DNA of 64,000 nucleotides from an uncultured delta proteobacterium (GTDB lineage: Bacteria > Desulfobacterota > Desulfovibrionia > Desulfovibrionales > Desulfovibrionaceae), in assembly GCA_903843965.1 (NCBI GenBank), contig CAIMRY010000029.1, forward strand, positions 186,001 through 250,000, written 5' to 3'. Of the stretch, positions 8,287 to 16,106 are shown in pieces. Numbering within the stretch: position 1 is the stretch's first letter; every line of letters begins with the position of its first letter. The notes beneath the pieces are model-generated. The model did not search any database. It was not told the DNA's origin and was given only the letters and a program-made list of their open reading frames with translations. The position numbers and the translations under genes are program-made.

Positions 8287-8993
8287 CCCGCTACGGCACC
8301 CTGTTTGGAATCGGCGTGGGCCCCGGCGACCCGGAGCTCATCACCCTCAAGGCCGTGAACCGGCTGCGGCAGGTCCACGTGGTCTTTGCCGCGGCCTCCA
8401 CCAAGAACGAGGCCTCGCTCGCGCTGTCCATCGCCAGCCCTCACGTGGGCGCAAACGCGGAAATCGTGCGCCTGGACTTCCCCATGACCCGCGACCAGGA
8501 GGTGCTGGACGCGGCCTGGCGCGCCAACGCCGACATTGTGGCCGCGCACCTGGCAAAGGGCCGGGACGCCGCCTTCCTGACCCTGGGCGACCCGCTGACG
8601 TACAGCACCTTCGGCTACCTCCTGCGCACCCTGAACGGCCTCTTGTCCGAGATTCCGGTGGTGGTCATCCCCGGCATCACCAGCTACCAGGCGGCGGCGG
8701 CGCATACGGGCCGGGTGCTGGCGGAAAGCGGGGAGAACCTGGCCGTGGTCTCGGGCGTGGCCGAGGAGGCCGAGCTGGAGCGGATTCTTTCGGCTGCGGA
8801 TTCCGCAGTGATCCTGAAGGCCTACAAGAACATGCCGACCATCCGCCGGGTGCTGGCCAAGCTCGGCCTGGCGGACTCGTGCGTGTTCGTGACCCGCCTG
8901 GGGCACGAGGGGGAAGAGGTCATCATTGGGCTTTCGGACGTGCCGGACAGGCCGAGCTATTTCTCGCTGCTGCTGGTGCGGCGGGGGGCCTGA
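8283..8993 (+). CDS. cbiL: Cobalt-factor II / precorrin-2 C20-methyltransferase
   Basis: 236 residues. The N-terminal GIGVGPGDPELITLKAV is the SAM-binding signature of the precorrin methylase family. A typical CbiL/CobI pattern follows (AFLTLGDPLTYSTFGYLL, VVVIPGITSYQAAAA, VILKAYKN). The start overlaps the binding-protein stop by four bases (ATGA). The enzyme methylates C20 of cobalt-sirohydrochlorin, the step after CbiK in the anaerobic cobalamin route. An exported CbiK and a cytoplasmic CbiL in one operon imply either re-import of the product or two separate tetrapyrrole uses. Confidence 0.92.
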   Translation: MTRYGTLFGIGVGPGDPELITLKAVNRLRQVHVVFAAASTKNEASLALSIASPHVGANAEIVRLDFPMTRDQEVLDAAWRANADIVAAHLAKGRDAAFLTLGDPLTYSTFGYLLRTLNGLLSEIPVVVIPGITSYQAAAAHTGRVLAESGENLAVVSGVAEEAELERILSAADSAVILKAYKNMPTIRRVLAKLGLADSCVFVTRLGHEGEEVIIGLSDVPDRPSYFSLLLVRRGA

Positions 8994-8997
8994 GAAG

Positions 8998-10134
8998 CTA
9001 GTTGGTCCTCGCAAGGCGCAAGCCGATATACTCCACTCGGCTGTCGGCTTTATCGTAATGCCTGGAGGCCGCACGAACATATTCGGGGGCATCGCGCCAG
9101 CTGCCCCCGCGGACCATATGTTCATTGTCAGGCGGTGCTTTCGCTGCAGAACTGTCCCGAGGGGAGTGATCATACGTGGAAAAACCGTCCGCGCACCATT
9201 CCGCGACGTTGCCGCTCATGTCATACAAACCGAGACCATTCGGGGCCCTGGTGCCGACCTCGTGCGTGGAGCCGCCGCTATTGCCGGAATACCACGCAAT
9301 GCGGCCAAGCTCGTCGACACCCGCGTACTTCTCCGGCCTGCCGCCGGAACGCGCGGCATACTCCCACTCGGCCTCCGTGGGTAGACGGAATTTCGATCCG
9401 CCTTGCGCGTTCAATTTGGCGATGAATGTATTGGCGTCATCCCAGGACACCCGCTCGACGGGGTAATTGTCGCCCTTATAATATCTGGAAGGATTGCGCT
9501 CCATGATCTTCTGCCACTGCCCCTGCGTCACCTCGTACTTGCCCAGCCAAAAACCGCGAAGCTCCACATCATGCAGCGGCGTTTCAAAAACGCCGCAATC
9601 GCTTGTCCAGAAGCCGCAGCCCATCTCATACGTGCCGCCGGACACCCAGACAAACTCCATGCCCGTCACCGGGTCGCGCCACGTATCGCCCTTGTGCGGC
9701 AGGGGCGCCACAGGCCCGACGGCGGGTTGCTCCGGGTCGGCCGCTGCTGGGGCAGGCGCTCCAAACTTGAATCCCCCCATTGATAAGACGATGGCAACGC
9801 CCCAGACCAGGAGCAGCGCCAAGAGTATGCCCACGCCCACGTTCCGAGGAGTCAGCCGCTTTACGGGTGCAGGAGGTGCGCACAGCAGCTTCTCTGGCCG
9901 GGCCTCCGCCTTTTCGTCTGGGGTTTCCTGGGGCATTTCCCGTGGACTTTCGACGAGAGACTCACCCACAGGCTGCTGCGGCGCAGGCGGCAGAGATGCA
10001 GCAGGGGCAGTGGGCGAGGCCTGTTGCTGGCTGTCCGTGGAAGGCAGGGATGTCGCGCAGAAGGGACAAAACTTGGCGCCAATGTAAATCATTTTCTTGC
10101 ATGCGCTGCAGGGGGTCGTATGAACTTCCGACAT
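8998..10134 (-). CDS. Membrane-anchored SUMF1/FGE-like protein with zinc-ribbon N-terminus
   Basis: 378 residues. The N-terminus has CSACKKMIYIGAKFCPFC, a two-CxxC zinc ribbon. A Pro/Ala/Glu-rich linker and one hydrophobic helix (about 114-134, ILLALLLVWGVAIVL) follow. The C-terminal 220 residues are a formylglycine-generating-enzyme-like domain: GMEFVWVSGGTYEMG, FWLGKYEVTQGQW, FRLPTEAEWEYAARSGG, GLYDMSGNVAEWC, MVRGGSW, GLRLAR. I cannot see the paired active-site Cys of true sulfatase-maturing FGEs, so it is probably a binding or structural variant. A small membrane-protein gene lies just upstream on the same strand. Function is unassigned. Confidence 0.85.
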   Translation of the reverse strand: MSEVHTTPCSACKKMIYIGAKFCPFCATSLPSTDSQQQASPTAPAASLPPAPQQPVGESLVESPREMPQETPDEKAEARPEKLLCAPPAPVKRLTPRNVGVGILLALLLVWGVAIVLSMGGFKFGAPAPAAADPEQPAVGPVAPLPHKGDTWRDPVTGMEFVWVSGGTYEMGCGFWTSDCGVFETPLHDVELRGFWLGKYEVTQGQWQKIMERNPSRYYKGDNYPVERVSWDDANTFIAKLNAQGGSKFRLPTEAEWEYAARSGGRPEKYAGVDELGRIAWYSGNSGGSTHEVGTRAPNGLGLYDMSGNVAEWCADGFSTYDHSPRDSSAAKAPPDNEHMVRGGSWRDAPEYVRAASRHYDKADSRVEYIGLRLARTN

Positions 10135-10229
10135 GACTGGTGTTCCCTTTTCCTTGTGGAGTAAAGCAGCCCGAGAGAGTCAGACCGCACGCGATTCCGG
10201 CATGAAGCGGTTGCTTTTCCGTACGGAAA

Positions 10230-10472
10230 TCATACCGCTGCCGCTGCTTCGGACCGTTGCGCCAAAGCTCTGCAAGGCTCAATGCCGATGCCGGGCGCAC
10301 CCCAGCGGACGGCCTGAGCGGACGCGACGAGGGCGGGTGCGGCCAACATGAGAACGAAGCTGGTAAAGAAGACCAGCGCTACCCGCCGTTCTTGTTGCGG
10401 GGCTGCGGATACCGGCGCGACGAGCGCCAGCGGGAGAGAGACGAGCAAGGCAAGAGGGATGATACGGCGCAT
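10230..10472 (-). CDS. Small exported/membrane protein, hypothetical
   Basis: About 80 residues from ATG 10472, which has a strong GGAGGTGCTC site. Residues 1-23 resemble a signal peptide (MRRIIPLALLVSLPLALVAP), a second hydrophobic stretch (VALVFFTSFVLMLAAPALVAS) follows, and the tail is Ala/Glu-rich. It is the upstream neighbour of the SUMF1-like gene, with a 95-base gap. I recognise no family. The ribosome site and hydrophobic pattern are the support; the tail looks less coding-like, so the end is less sure than the start. Confidence 0.5.
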   Translation of the reverse strand: MRRIIPLALLVSLPLALVAPVSAAPQQERRVALVFFTSFVLMLAAPALVASAQAVRWGAPGIGIEPCRALAQRSEAAAAV

Positions 10473-10573
10473 GAGCACCTCCACGAATCGATAAATGTAC
10501 CAGAAAAGCAATCAATCCCGCAAGCGCCCCGCCCCGCCAGCGGCAGGCAATGTCAGGGGTTGCGAAAAGCCCT

Positions 10574-11005
10574 TCACCGCCGCTGGCGGGCCATGAACCA
10601 GGCGCACAGGCGCGGGCCGAAGTACAGGGTCAGGAGCACCAGCACCCAGACCCGCCCGGCCAGGAGGTTGTAGTCGGCCAGCAGGCGCGCCCAGCTGTGG
10701 CCCATGACGAGCCGCCCGAAGCCGAACTCGAAGGCGATGGTGGCAAGGGTCCAGAACAGGCCCAGGGCCAGCAGGCGGCCACGGGCGTGCGGACCGGGCG
10801 CGCCCAGGTTCGGGGCGCCCAGGTTCGTCCAGCGCACGAAGCGGTAGATAAGCGCCAAAAACAGCGCGCAGCCCACAAACGTGCCCACGACATGCGCCAC
10901 GGGCTCGCCCACCAGGGGCTGGAGAAAGAGCACCCGCAGCGCGCCCAGGCCCACGGCCAACGCGGCGAAGCCGACCCACAAGAGCGTGGCCCAGATCCAG
11001 AACAT
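10574..11005 (-). CDS. Four-helix integral membrane protein, unknown function
   Basis: 143 residues with about four hydrophobic segments: MFWIWATLLWVGFAALAVGLG, VVGTFVGCALFLALIYRFV, LLALGLFWTLATIAFEFGFG and VWVLVLLTLYFGPRLCAWF. A short NLGAPNLGAPG duplication lies in the central loop, where the DNA repeats GGCGCCCAGGTTC. AGGAGG precedes the ATG closely. It lies 17 bases downstream of the CysK-CysRS-like gene on the same strand, so the two may be co-transcribed. No family recognised. Confidence 0.72.
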   Translation of the reverse strand: MFWIWATLLWVGFAALAVGLGALRVLFLQPLVGEPVAHVVGTFVGCALFLALIYRFVRWTNLGAPNLGAPGPHARGRLLALGLFWTLATIAFEFGFGRLVMGHSWARLLADYNLLAGRVWVLVLLTLYFGPRLCAWFMARQRR

Positions 11006-11022
11006 GGCGGCCTCCTATACCT

Positions 11023-13365
11023 TCACACCGAGGCCAGGGCGTACACGCGCGGGCCCTGGGCCGTGTCCTCCACGCGGAAGCCGCTGGCGGCCAGCCGTGC
11101 GCGCAGCGCGTCCGAGGCGGCGAAGTCCTTGGCCTTGCGCGCGGCCTCGCGTTCATCCACCAGGGCGCGCACCGCGTCGGGCAGGCTACCGCCGGGCACA
11201 GGCATCTGCGAAAGGTCCAGGATGCCCAGCACCGCATCCGCCGCCTCCAGCTGCCGGAGGCACAGGGCAGCCGCCGCGCCTGGGAAATTCCCAGCAGAAA
11301 GCCAGCCGTTGACCAGCTTCACGAAGGTGAACAGCCTGGGCCAGTAGCGGTGCAGCGAGAGGTCATCCTCCAGGGCCTGGGCCAGCCCGGCCTTGAGGTC
11401 GAACACGGCCTGGGCCACGTCCTCGGGGATGTCCTTGCCTTTATTCCCGCCCGCGCCCTGGGCCAGGCGCAAGCCGCAGGCCGTCTCCTGGACCTTGTGC
11501 CAGTTGCGCGCCCACATGGACAGGCTTTGCTGCGAGGCCGAAAGCGGCTTGCGGTAGGCTGCGGAGAGCAGCCACAGACGCAGACCGCCCGCATTACCGG
11601 TCTGGGCGATCAGCGCGTCCAGGTCCAGGGCCACGCCCTCTTCGCGCGCCAGCTTGCGGTCGGCCAGCCAGGCCTTGGGCTCCACGCCCGCCGCGCTCCA
11701 GACCACGCGCAGGTTCTCCAGGTGCGGGAACTGGTGGTCCTCGCCCGCCACCAGCACGTCCACCCTCCCCAGGGCGGACAATCCGGCCACGGCGATCTGC
11801 ACAAACCAGCTGGGCCGCACGTTGCCCCACTCGGTCTCGATGACGTCGCCGAGCTTCAGATCCTGCAAACTGGCGCGCTTGAGCAGGGTGAAGTCCAGCG
11901 GGTTGTCCTTCACGTAGTCGTCCAGGTCCACGGTCTTGCCCACGGAGAGCTTGTCCATGTCCATCAGGTGCATGTTGCCGTAGCGCTTGTCGCGGCGCAC
12001 GTCGAAATAGACGCTTCTGAGCTTCTCGTAGGCCTGGCCCTTGCCCAGCAGCTTGCGGCAGATGTCCAGCGCTTGCGGCACCGAGGCCGAGGCGGGCTCG
12101 AAGATGGTCTCCGGCAACAGGCGCAGGGACTGGGCCCGGGCCTTGATGCGCGCCAGCACCCCGGCCACGTAGTCCGCGCGGGACAGGTTGGCCGCGCGCG
12201 CGGCGGACAGGGTGCGGTCGTCCAGGTCGGCCAGGCCAACGGCGACCTTCACCTGGGCTCCGCTTCGGGCCAGGTGCCGGGCCAGCACGTCGGAGAGCAC
12301 CAGCCGCCGCCAGGCGTCCGGGTCGTCGGGCTCGTCCAGGCTGGGGCCGATGGTGTAAATGTTCAGCGGCCCTGCGGCGTCCACCACGGCCTTGCCGCCC
12401 GTGGCCAGGTTCATCAGGCGCAGGCCCTCCTGGGCCTTGGGCGCGAAAAGCGGAGTCGAGAGGTAGCGCTCACCGCTGTCCGGAAAGATGACCACGATGT
12501 AGGCGCTCTTGCCCTCGGCGAGGCCCCCGGCCTGATATTCGGTCTCGATGGTGGCGGCCAGCTTGAGCGCCCCGGCCATGGCCGCGCCGGAGCTCATGCC
12601 CACGAACAGGCCCTCTTCCCGGGCCAGGCGGCGGCACATGGAGAAGGCCTCCTCGTCCTCCACGTGGAGGATCTGGTCCAGATTCTTTTTGTTGTAAATT
12701 CCTGGAGGATAGGACTCGTGCATATTCTTCAGGCCCTGGATCTTGTGCCCGGCGAAGGGCTCCACCGCCACCACCTTGACGCCGGGATATTCGTGCAGGC
12801 GCTTGGCCAGGCCCATGGCCGTGCCCGAGGTGCCGAGCGTGGCCACCACGTGCGTCACCGCGCCGCCGGTCTGCTCCCAGATCTCCAGCCCGGTGCCGTT
12901 GTAGTGGGCCTCGATACTGGCGGGGTTGTTGAACTGGTCCATGAGCACATACGTGTCCGGCTCGGTGCGGGCCAGGCGGTAGGCCTCCTCAATGGCCCCG
13001 TCGGTGCCCATGCGCCCCGGAGTCAGCCTGATCTCCGCGCCAAAGCCGCGCATGATGCGCTTGCGCTCCTCGCTGGCCGTTTCGGGCATGAGCAGGAGCA
13101 TCTTGTAGCCCTTGACTGCAGCCACCATGGCCAGGCCCACGCCGGTGTTGCCGCTGGTGGCCTCAATGATGGTCTTGCCGGGGGTGAGCAGGCCGCTTTT
13201 CTCCGCCGCCTCGATCATGGCCACGGCCACGCGGTCCTTGATGGACCCGCCGGGGTTCATGAACTCGATCTTCGCCATGATTTTGACGTTCGGGTGCGGG
13301 TTCAGACGGCGGATCTCCACCAGGGGCGTATTGCCCACCAGTCTCAAAATGTCCGTGCGCTGCAT
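11023..13365 (-). CDS. Cysteine synthase fused to a degenerate cysteinyl-tRNA synthetase-like domain
   Basis: 780 residues. Residues 1-320 are an O-acetylserine sulfhydrylase: PLP Lys43 in NPGGSIKDRVAV, the substrate loop TSGNTGVGLAM, and the phosphate-binding GTSGTAMGL. The rest follows the CysRS order (LDFTLLKRA, TEWGNVRPSWFVQIAV, GEDHQFPHLENL, then an anticodon-domain-like helical end RKAKDFAASDALRARLAASGF). The HIGH and KMSKS motifs and the zinc-ligand cysteines are not visible, so aminoacylation is unlikely. The second half may bind cysteine, tRNA or a partner and regulate the synthase. The start at 13365 has GAGGAT upstream; a frame extension to 13485 is unlike the family. Confidence 0.9.
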   Translation of the reverse strand: MQRTDILRLVGNTPLVEIRRLNPHPNVKIMAKIEFMNPGGSIKDRVAVAMIEAAEKSGLLTPGKTIIEATSGNTGVGLAMVAAVKGYKMLLLMPETASEERKRIMRGFGAEIRLTPGRMGTDGAIEEAYRLARTEPDTYVLMDQFNNPASIEAHYNGTGLEIWEQTGGAVTHVVATLGTSGTAMGLAKRLHEYPGVKVVAVEPFAGHKIQGLKNMHESYPPGIYNKKNLDQILHVEDEEAFSMCRRLAREEGLFVGMSSGAAMAGALKLAATIETEYQAGGLAEGKSAYIVVIFPDSGERYLSTPLFAPKAQEGLRLMNLATGGKAVVDAAGPLNIYTIGPSLDEPDDPDAWRRLVLSDVLARHLARSGAQVKVAVGLADLDDRTLSAARAANLSRADYVAGVLARIKARAQSLRLLPETIFEPASASVPQALDICRKLLGKGQAYEKLRSVYFDVRRDKRYGNMHLMDMDKLSVGKTVDLDDYVKDNPLDFTLLKRASLQDLKLGDVIETEWGNVRPSWFVQIAVAGLSALGRVDVLVAGEDHQFPHLENLRVVWSAAGVEPKAWLADRKLAREEGVALDLDALIAQTGNAGGLRLWLLSAAYRKPLSASQQSLSMWARNWHKVQETACGLRLAQGAGGNKGKDIPEDVAQAVFDLKAGLAQALEDDLSLHRYWPRLFTFVKLVNGWLSAGNFPGAAAALCLRQLEAADAVLGILDLSQMPVPGGSLPDAVRALVDEREAARKAKDFAASDALRARLAASGFRVEDTAQGPRVYALASV

Positions 13366-13475
13366 GCTTGATCCTCGGGTTGCGGGCCTGCCGCCCTTTT
13401 TCGGAACATGGGTCCGGTCTGGGGCGCTGGCCCGCGAATTGCAAACTCTTTCCCCAAACACAAGGGGTCGGCCTG

Positions 13476-15242
13476 ATGACTGCATATCCGCATCTGAAAG
13501 AGAACATCACTGCCCTGCAAAGCGCCAACCCGGCGCTCCACGCCTGGCTCTCCGGCAGCGACTTCGACGAAGAATCCCTGAAAACGAGCGTCTTTGTCAA
13601 CCAGTGGGGACTCATAGACTGGCGCATGCCCTGCGGCAATGGCATCTTCGACGCCGTGGCCCCCACCCGGCTCTACCGCGAGTGGGTCGACATCGAAAAG
13701 CCCGACCTCTCGGCCACGTTCATCGTGGGCACCAACATTGGCTACGGCTTAAACCACGTCCTCGTCAACACGCCGGACAGCCACAAGGTGCTCGTGCTGG
13801 AGCCCAACCCCGCCGTGCTGCTGGCCTGCCTGGGCCAGACCGACTACCGCCCGTTTTTCGCCAACAAGAAGCTGCACTTCGTGGTGCCCTCGGACGAGTA
13901 CCTCATGGAGGTCGTCAAAAACCTCGACCTGCAGTACGTGTATGGCAAGATATTCCTGCGCGCCGACATGCCCAGCCGCCAGATCGGCCCGGAGTACGCG
14001 CAGTGGATGGACACCGTCAAGAACCGGCTGGAGAACTTCAGCGTGGAGATGGTGACGCTCAGGCTGCGCCAGGATGTTATGGTGGGCAACGAGCTGAAGA
14101 ACTACCGCCGCGCCCTGGCCGACGGCAGCCTGAAGAGCCTGAAGGACAGCGCGGCGGGCGTGGGCGCGGTGGTGCTGGGCGCCGGGCCGTCGCTGGCCCA
14201 GTTCGCCCCGGAGCTGGCCAAGAACCGGGGCTACGCCCTGTACGTCTCGGCCCTGCAGACCCTGCCCGTGCTGCGGCCCCATGACCTCAAGCCCGACTTC
14301 TGCCTGGCGCTGGACTACGACGACAGCATGCTCTCCATCTACAACAGCCTGGACATGGACTGGGCCAAGAGCATCCCGCTCATCTACTCCACCAAGGTCA
14401 ACCCCGAGGTGGTGCGGCGCTATCCCGGCCCGACCATGCCCCTGTGGACCCTGGGCGGGCTGGCCACCTTCGTGTTCCAGGACCGCGAGTTCGTGCTCGA
14501 CGCCGGCGGCAACGTCTCCGTGACCCTGGTGCGCCTGCTGCGCTGGATGGGCATCGGCAGCGTGCTGCTGGTGGGCCAGGACTTCGCCTGGAAGGGCGAA
14601 ACCACCCACGCCCCGGGCCACCACGCCTCGGCCCCCATGAAGTTCAACCCCCAGTCCCACCAGGTGGTGAAAAACCTCTGGGGCGAGGACATCATCTCCA
14701 GCATCCAGTACCTGACCAGCAAGCGCGACCTGGAGAACGACATCAAGCGTTCGCCCTTCCGCATCTTCAACCTCTACGGCGGCGGCGTCATCATCAACGG
14801 CGCGCCCGCCCTGACCTTGGAAGAGGCCATGCACGAAGGCTGCCTGTCCTCCGCGCCGGGCAGCAAGGAGCGCTTCCTGGACCGGCTGGCCCGCGCACGT
14901 ACCCCGAGCAAGGACATCTGCTTCGAGCCGCGCAGCCACATCTGGACCAGCTCCCTGCGCAACGTGGAAAAGCGCCTGCACAAGCTCTTCAAGCACAACC
15001 AGGCCAGCCAGACGGACATCCACAACGTGCTGGAGCAGGCCCTGTTCTTCGTGCGCCAGGACCCGCTGTACCTGCCCTACCTGTTCAACGAGACCCTGGA
15101 CCTGGCCGGGCTGGCCAAGACGCGGCGCAGCTACGAGCCCAGGGACATGATGGAGTTCAAGCGCATCGGCAAAAACATCCTGGCCAAGGTGCGCGAGGTG
15201 GACCGCTGCGTGGCCGGACTGGGCAGCCACCGCGCCGCCTGA
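13476..15242 (+). CDS. MAF-type (DUF115) motility-associated glycosyltransferase
   Basis: 588 residues from ATG 13476. The N-terminal part contains TFIVGTNIGYGLNHVL and KVLVLEPNPAVLLACL. The central DUF115 core carries GVGAVVLGAGPSLAQFAPEL, LKPDFCLALDYDD and GIGSVLLVGQDFAWKGETTH. MAF proteins transfer nonulosonic acids (pseudaminic or legionaminic) to flagellin Ser/Thr. No flagellin or sugar-synthesis gene is present here, so the target is unproven. It is divergent from the cysteine synthase fusion and ends at a strong terminator. Confidence 0.85.
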   Translation: MTAYPHLKENITALQSANPALHAWLSGSDFDEESLKTSVFVNQWGLIDWRMPCGNGIFDAVAPTRLYREWVDIEKPDLSATFIVGTNIGYGLNHVLVNTPDSHKVLVLEPNPAVLLACLGQTDYRPFFANKKLHFVVPSDEYLMEVVKNLDLQYVYGKIFLRADMPSRQIGPEYAQWMDTVKNRLENFSVEMVTLRLRQDVMVGNELKNYRRALADGSLKSLKDSAAGVGAVVLGAGPSLAQFAPELAKNRGYALYVSALQTLPVLRPHDLKPDFCLALDYDDSMLSIYNSLDMDWAKSIPLIYSTKVNPEVVRRYPGPTMPLWTLGGLATFVFQDREFVLDAGGNVSVTLVRLLRWMGIGSVLLVGQDFAWKGETTHAPGHHASAPMKFNPQSHQVVKNLWGEDIISSIQYLTSKRDLENDIKRSPFRIFNLYGGGVIINGAPALTLEEAMHEGCLSSAPGSKERFLDRLARARTPSKDICFEPRSHIWTSSLRNVEKRLHKLFKHNQASQTDIHNVLEQALFFVRQDPLYLPYLFNETLDLAGLAKTRRSYEPRDMMEFKRIGKNILAKVREVDRCVAGLGSHRAA

Positions 15243-15353
15243 CCTGAACAGTCAGACCCGAACCGCTGGGCCAGAACCGGTGCAACAGCCGACTCCTCGC
15301 AGCCAAGGCTTTGCAGCCAAAGCATCATACGCCTGAACAGCACAGACAATTGC

Positions 15354-15396
15354 AAACCGCCCGCCGGGACCACCACCGCCGGGCGGTTTCGCTTTT
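15354..15396 (+). terminator. Rho-independent terminator after the MAF gene
   Basis: AAACCGCCCG (15354-15363) pairs with CGGGCGGTTT (15380-15389), and CGCTTTTG follows. The hairpin is strong with a modest T tract. Confidence 0.75.
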
Positions 15397-15440
15397 GCCC
15401 GCGCGGTTGCATGCGCCCGCAATTCGCCCTATAAGGCCGC

Positions 15441-16106
15441 ATGCCGCGCGCCCTCCGACATCCCCCCGCCCAGAACACCCTGGCCCTGACCCTCCCGGCC
15501 CTGCTGGCCTGGGCCGCCGTGTCCCTGCCGCTCGTGCTGGCGGTGGGGGCGTGCTTCGTGCTCATCGGACCTGGCATCGCTTCCGAGGCGGACGTGGCCG
15601 CGTACTTCGCCGCCTGGCGCGCCGCGCACCCGGCCCTTGCCCACGCCCTCAAGCTCTACACCGACTGGGGCAACCCGGCCTTCTACCTCGTGTACGCGGG
15701 CATCCTGCTGCGCGGGCTGGGACAGCGCCGCCGCGACCTCACGGCCCTGGCCCTGGGCTACCTGGCTGCGCAGCTGCTCGTTTCCCTGCTGCTGGAGCGC
15801 CTGCTCAAGATCTCCATCGGCCGACCCCGGCCCGATGTGGGCGGCCCCTTCCTGCCCTGGTCGCTGGACTCCGCGCACAACTCCATGCCCTCGGGCCACA
15901 GCGTGGAGATCATGGTCCAGACCCTGCCCCTGGCAATACGTGTGAAAGTCTGGCTCGCGCCGCTGGCCCTGGGCCTGGTGGCCGGGCTCATGGGTTTCAG
16001 CCGCATCGCGCTGGGCTGGCATCATCCCACGGACGTTCTGGCTGGCTGGCTCCTGGGCAGTCTGGGCGGTTTTCTGGCGCTGCACCTGGCAAGGAGATGG
16101 TCATGA
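15441..16106 (+). CDS. PAP2-family membrane phosphatase
   Basis: 221 residues, about five to six membrane segments. The three acid-phosphatase motifs are intact: KISIGRPRP, MPSGHSVE, and SRIALGWHHPTDVLAG with both histidines and the Asp. Such enzymes dephosphorylate undecaprenyl pyrophosphate or lipid phosphates on the periplasmic face. Its stop overlaps the next gene's start (ATGA at 16103-16106), so it is translationally coupled to the PMT-type glycosyltransferase. The pair suggests lipid A or polyprenyl-linked sugar modification. Confidence 0.9.
   Translation: MPRALRHPPAQNTLALTLPALLAWAAVSLPLVLAVGACFVLIGPGIASEADVAAYFAAWRAAHPALAHALKLYTDWGNPAFYLVYAGILLRGLGQRRRDLTALALGYLAAQLLVSLLLERLLKISIGRPRPDVGGPFLPWSLDSAHNSMPSGHSVEIMVQTLPLAIRVKVWLAPLALGLVAGLMGFSRIALGWHHPTDVLAGWLLGSLGGFLALHLARRWS

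Noticed and set aside
11350-13371. A 673-codon plus-strand frame over the cysteine synthase fusion
   Set aside because: Antisense shadow with no family signature; the minus-strand gene is unmistakable.
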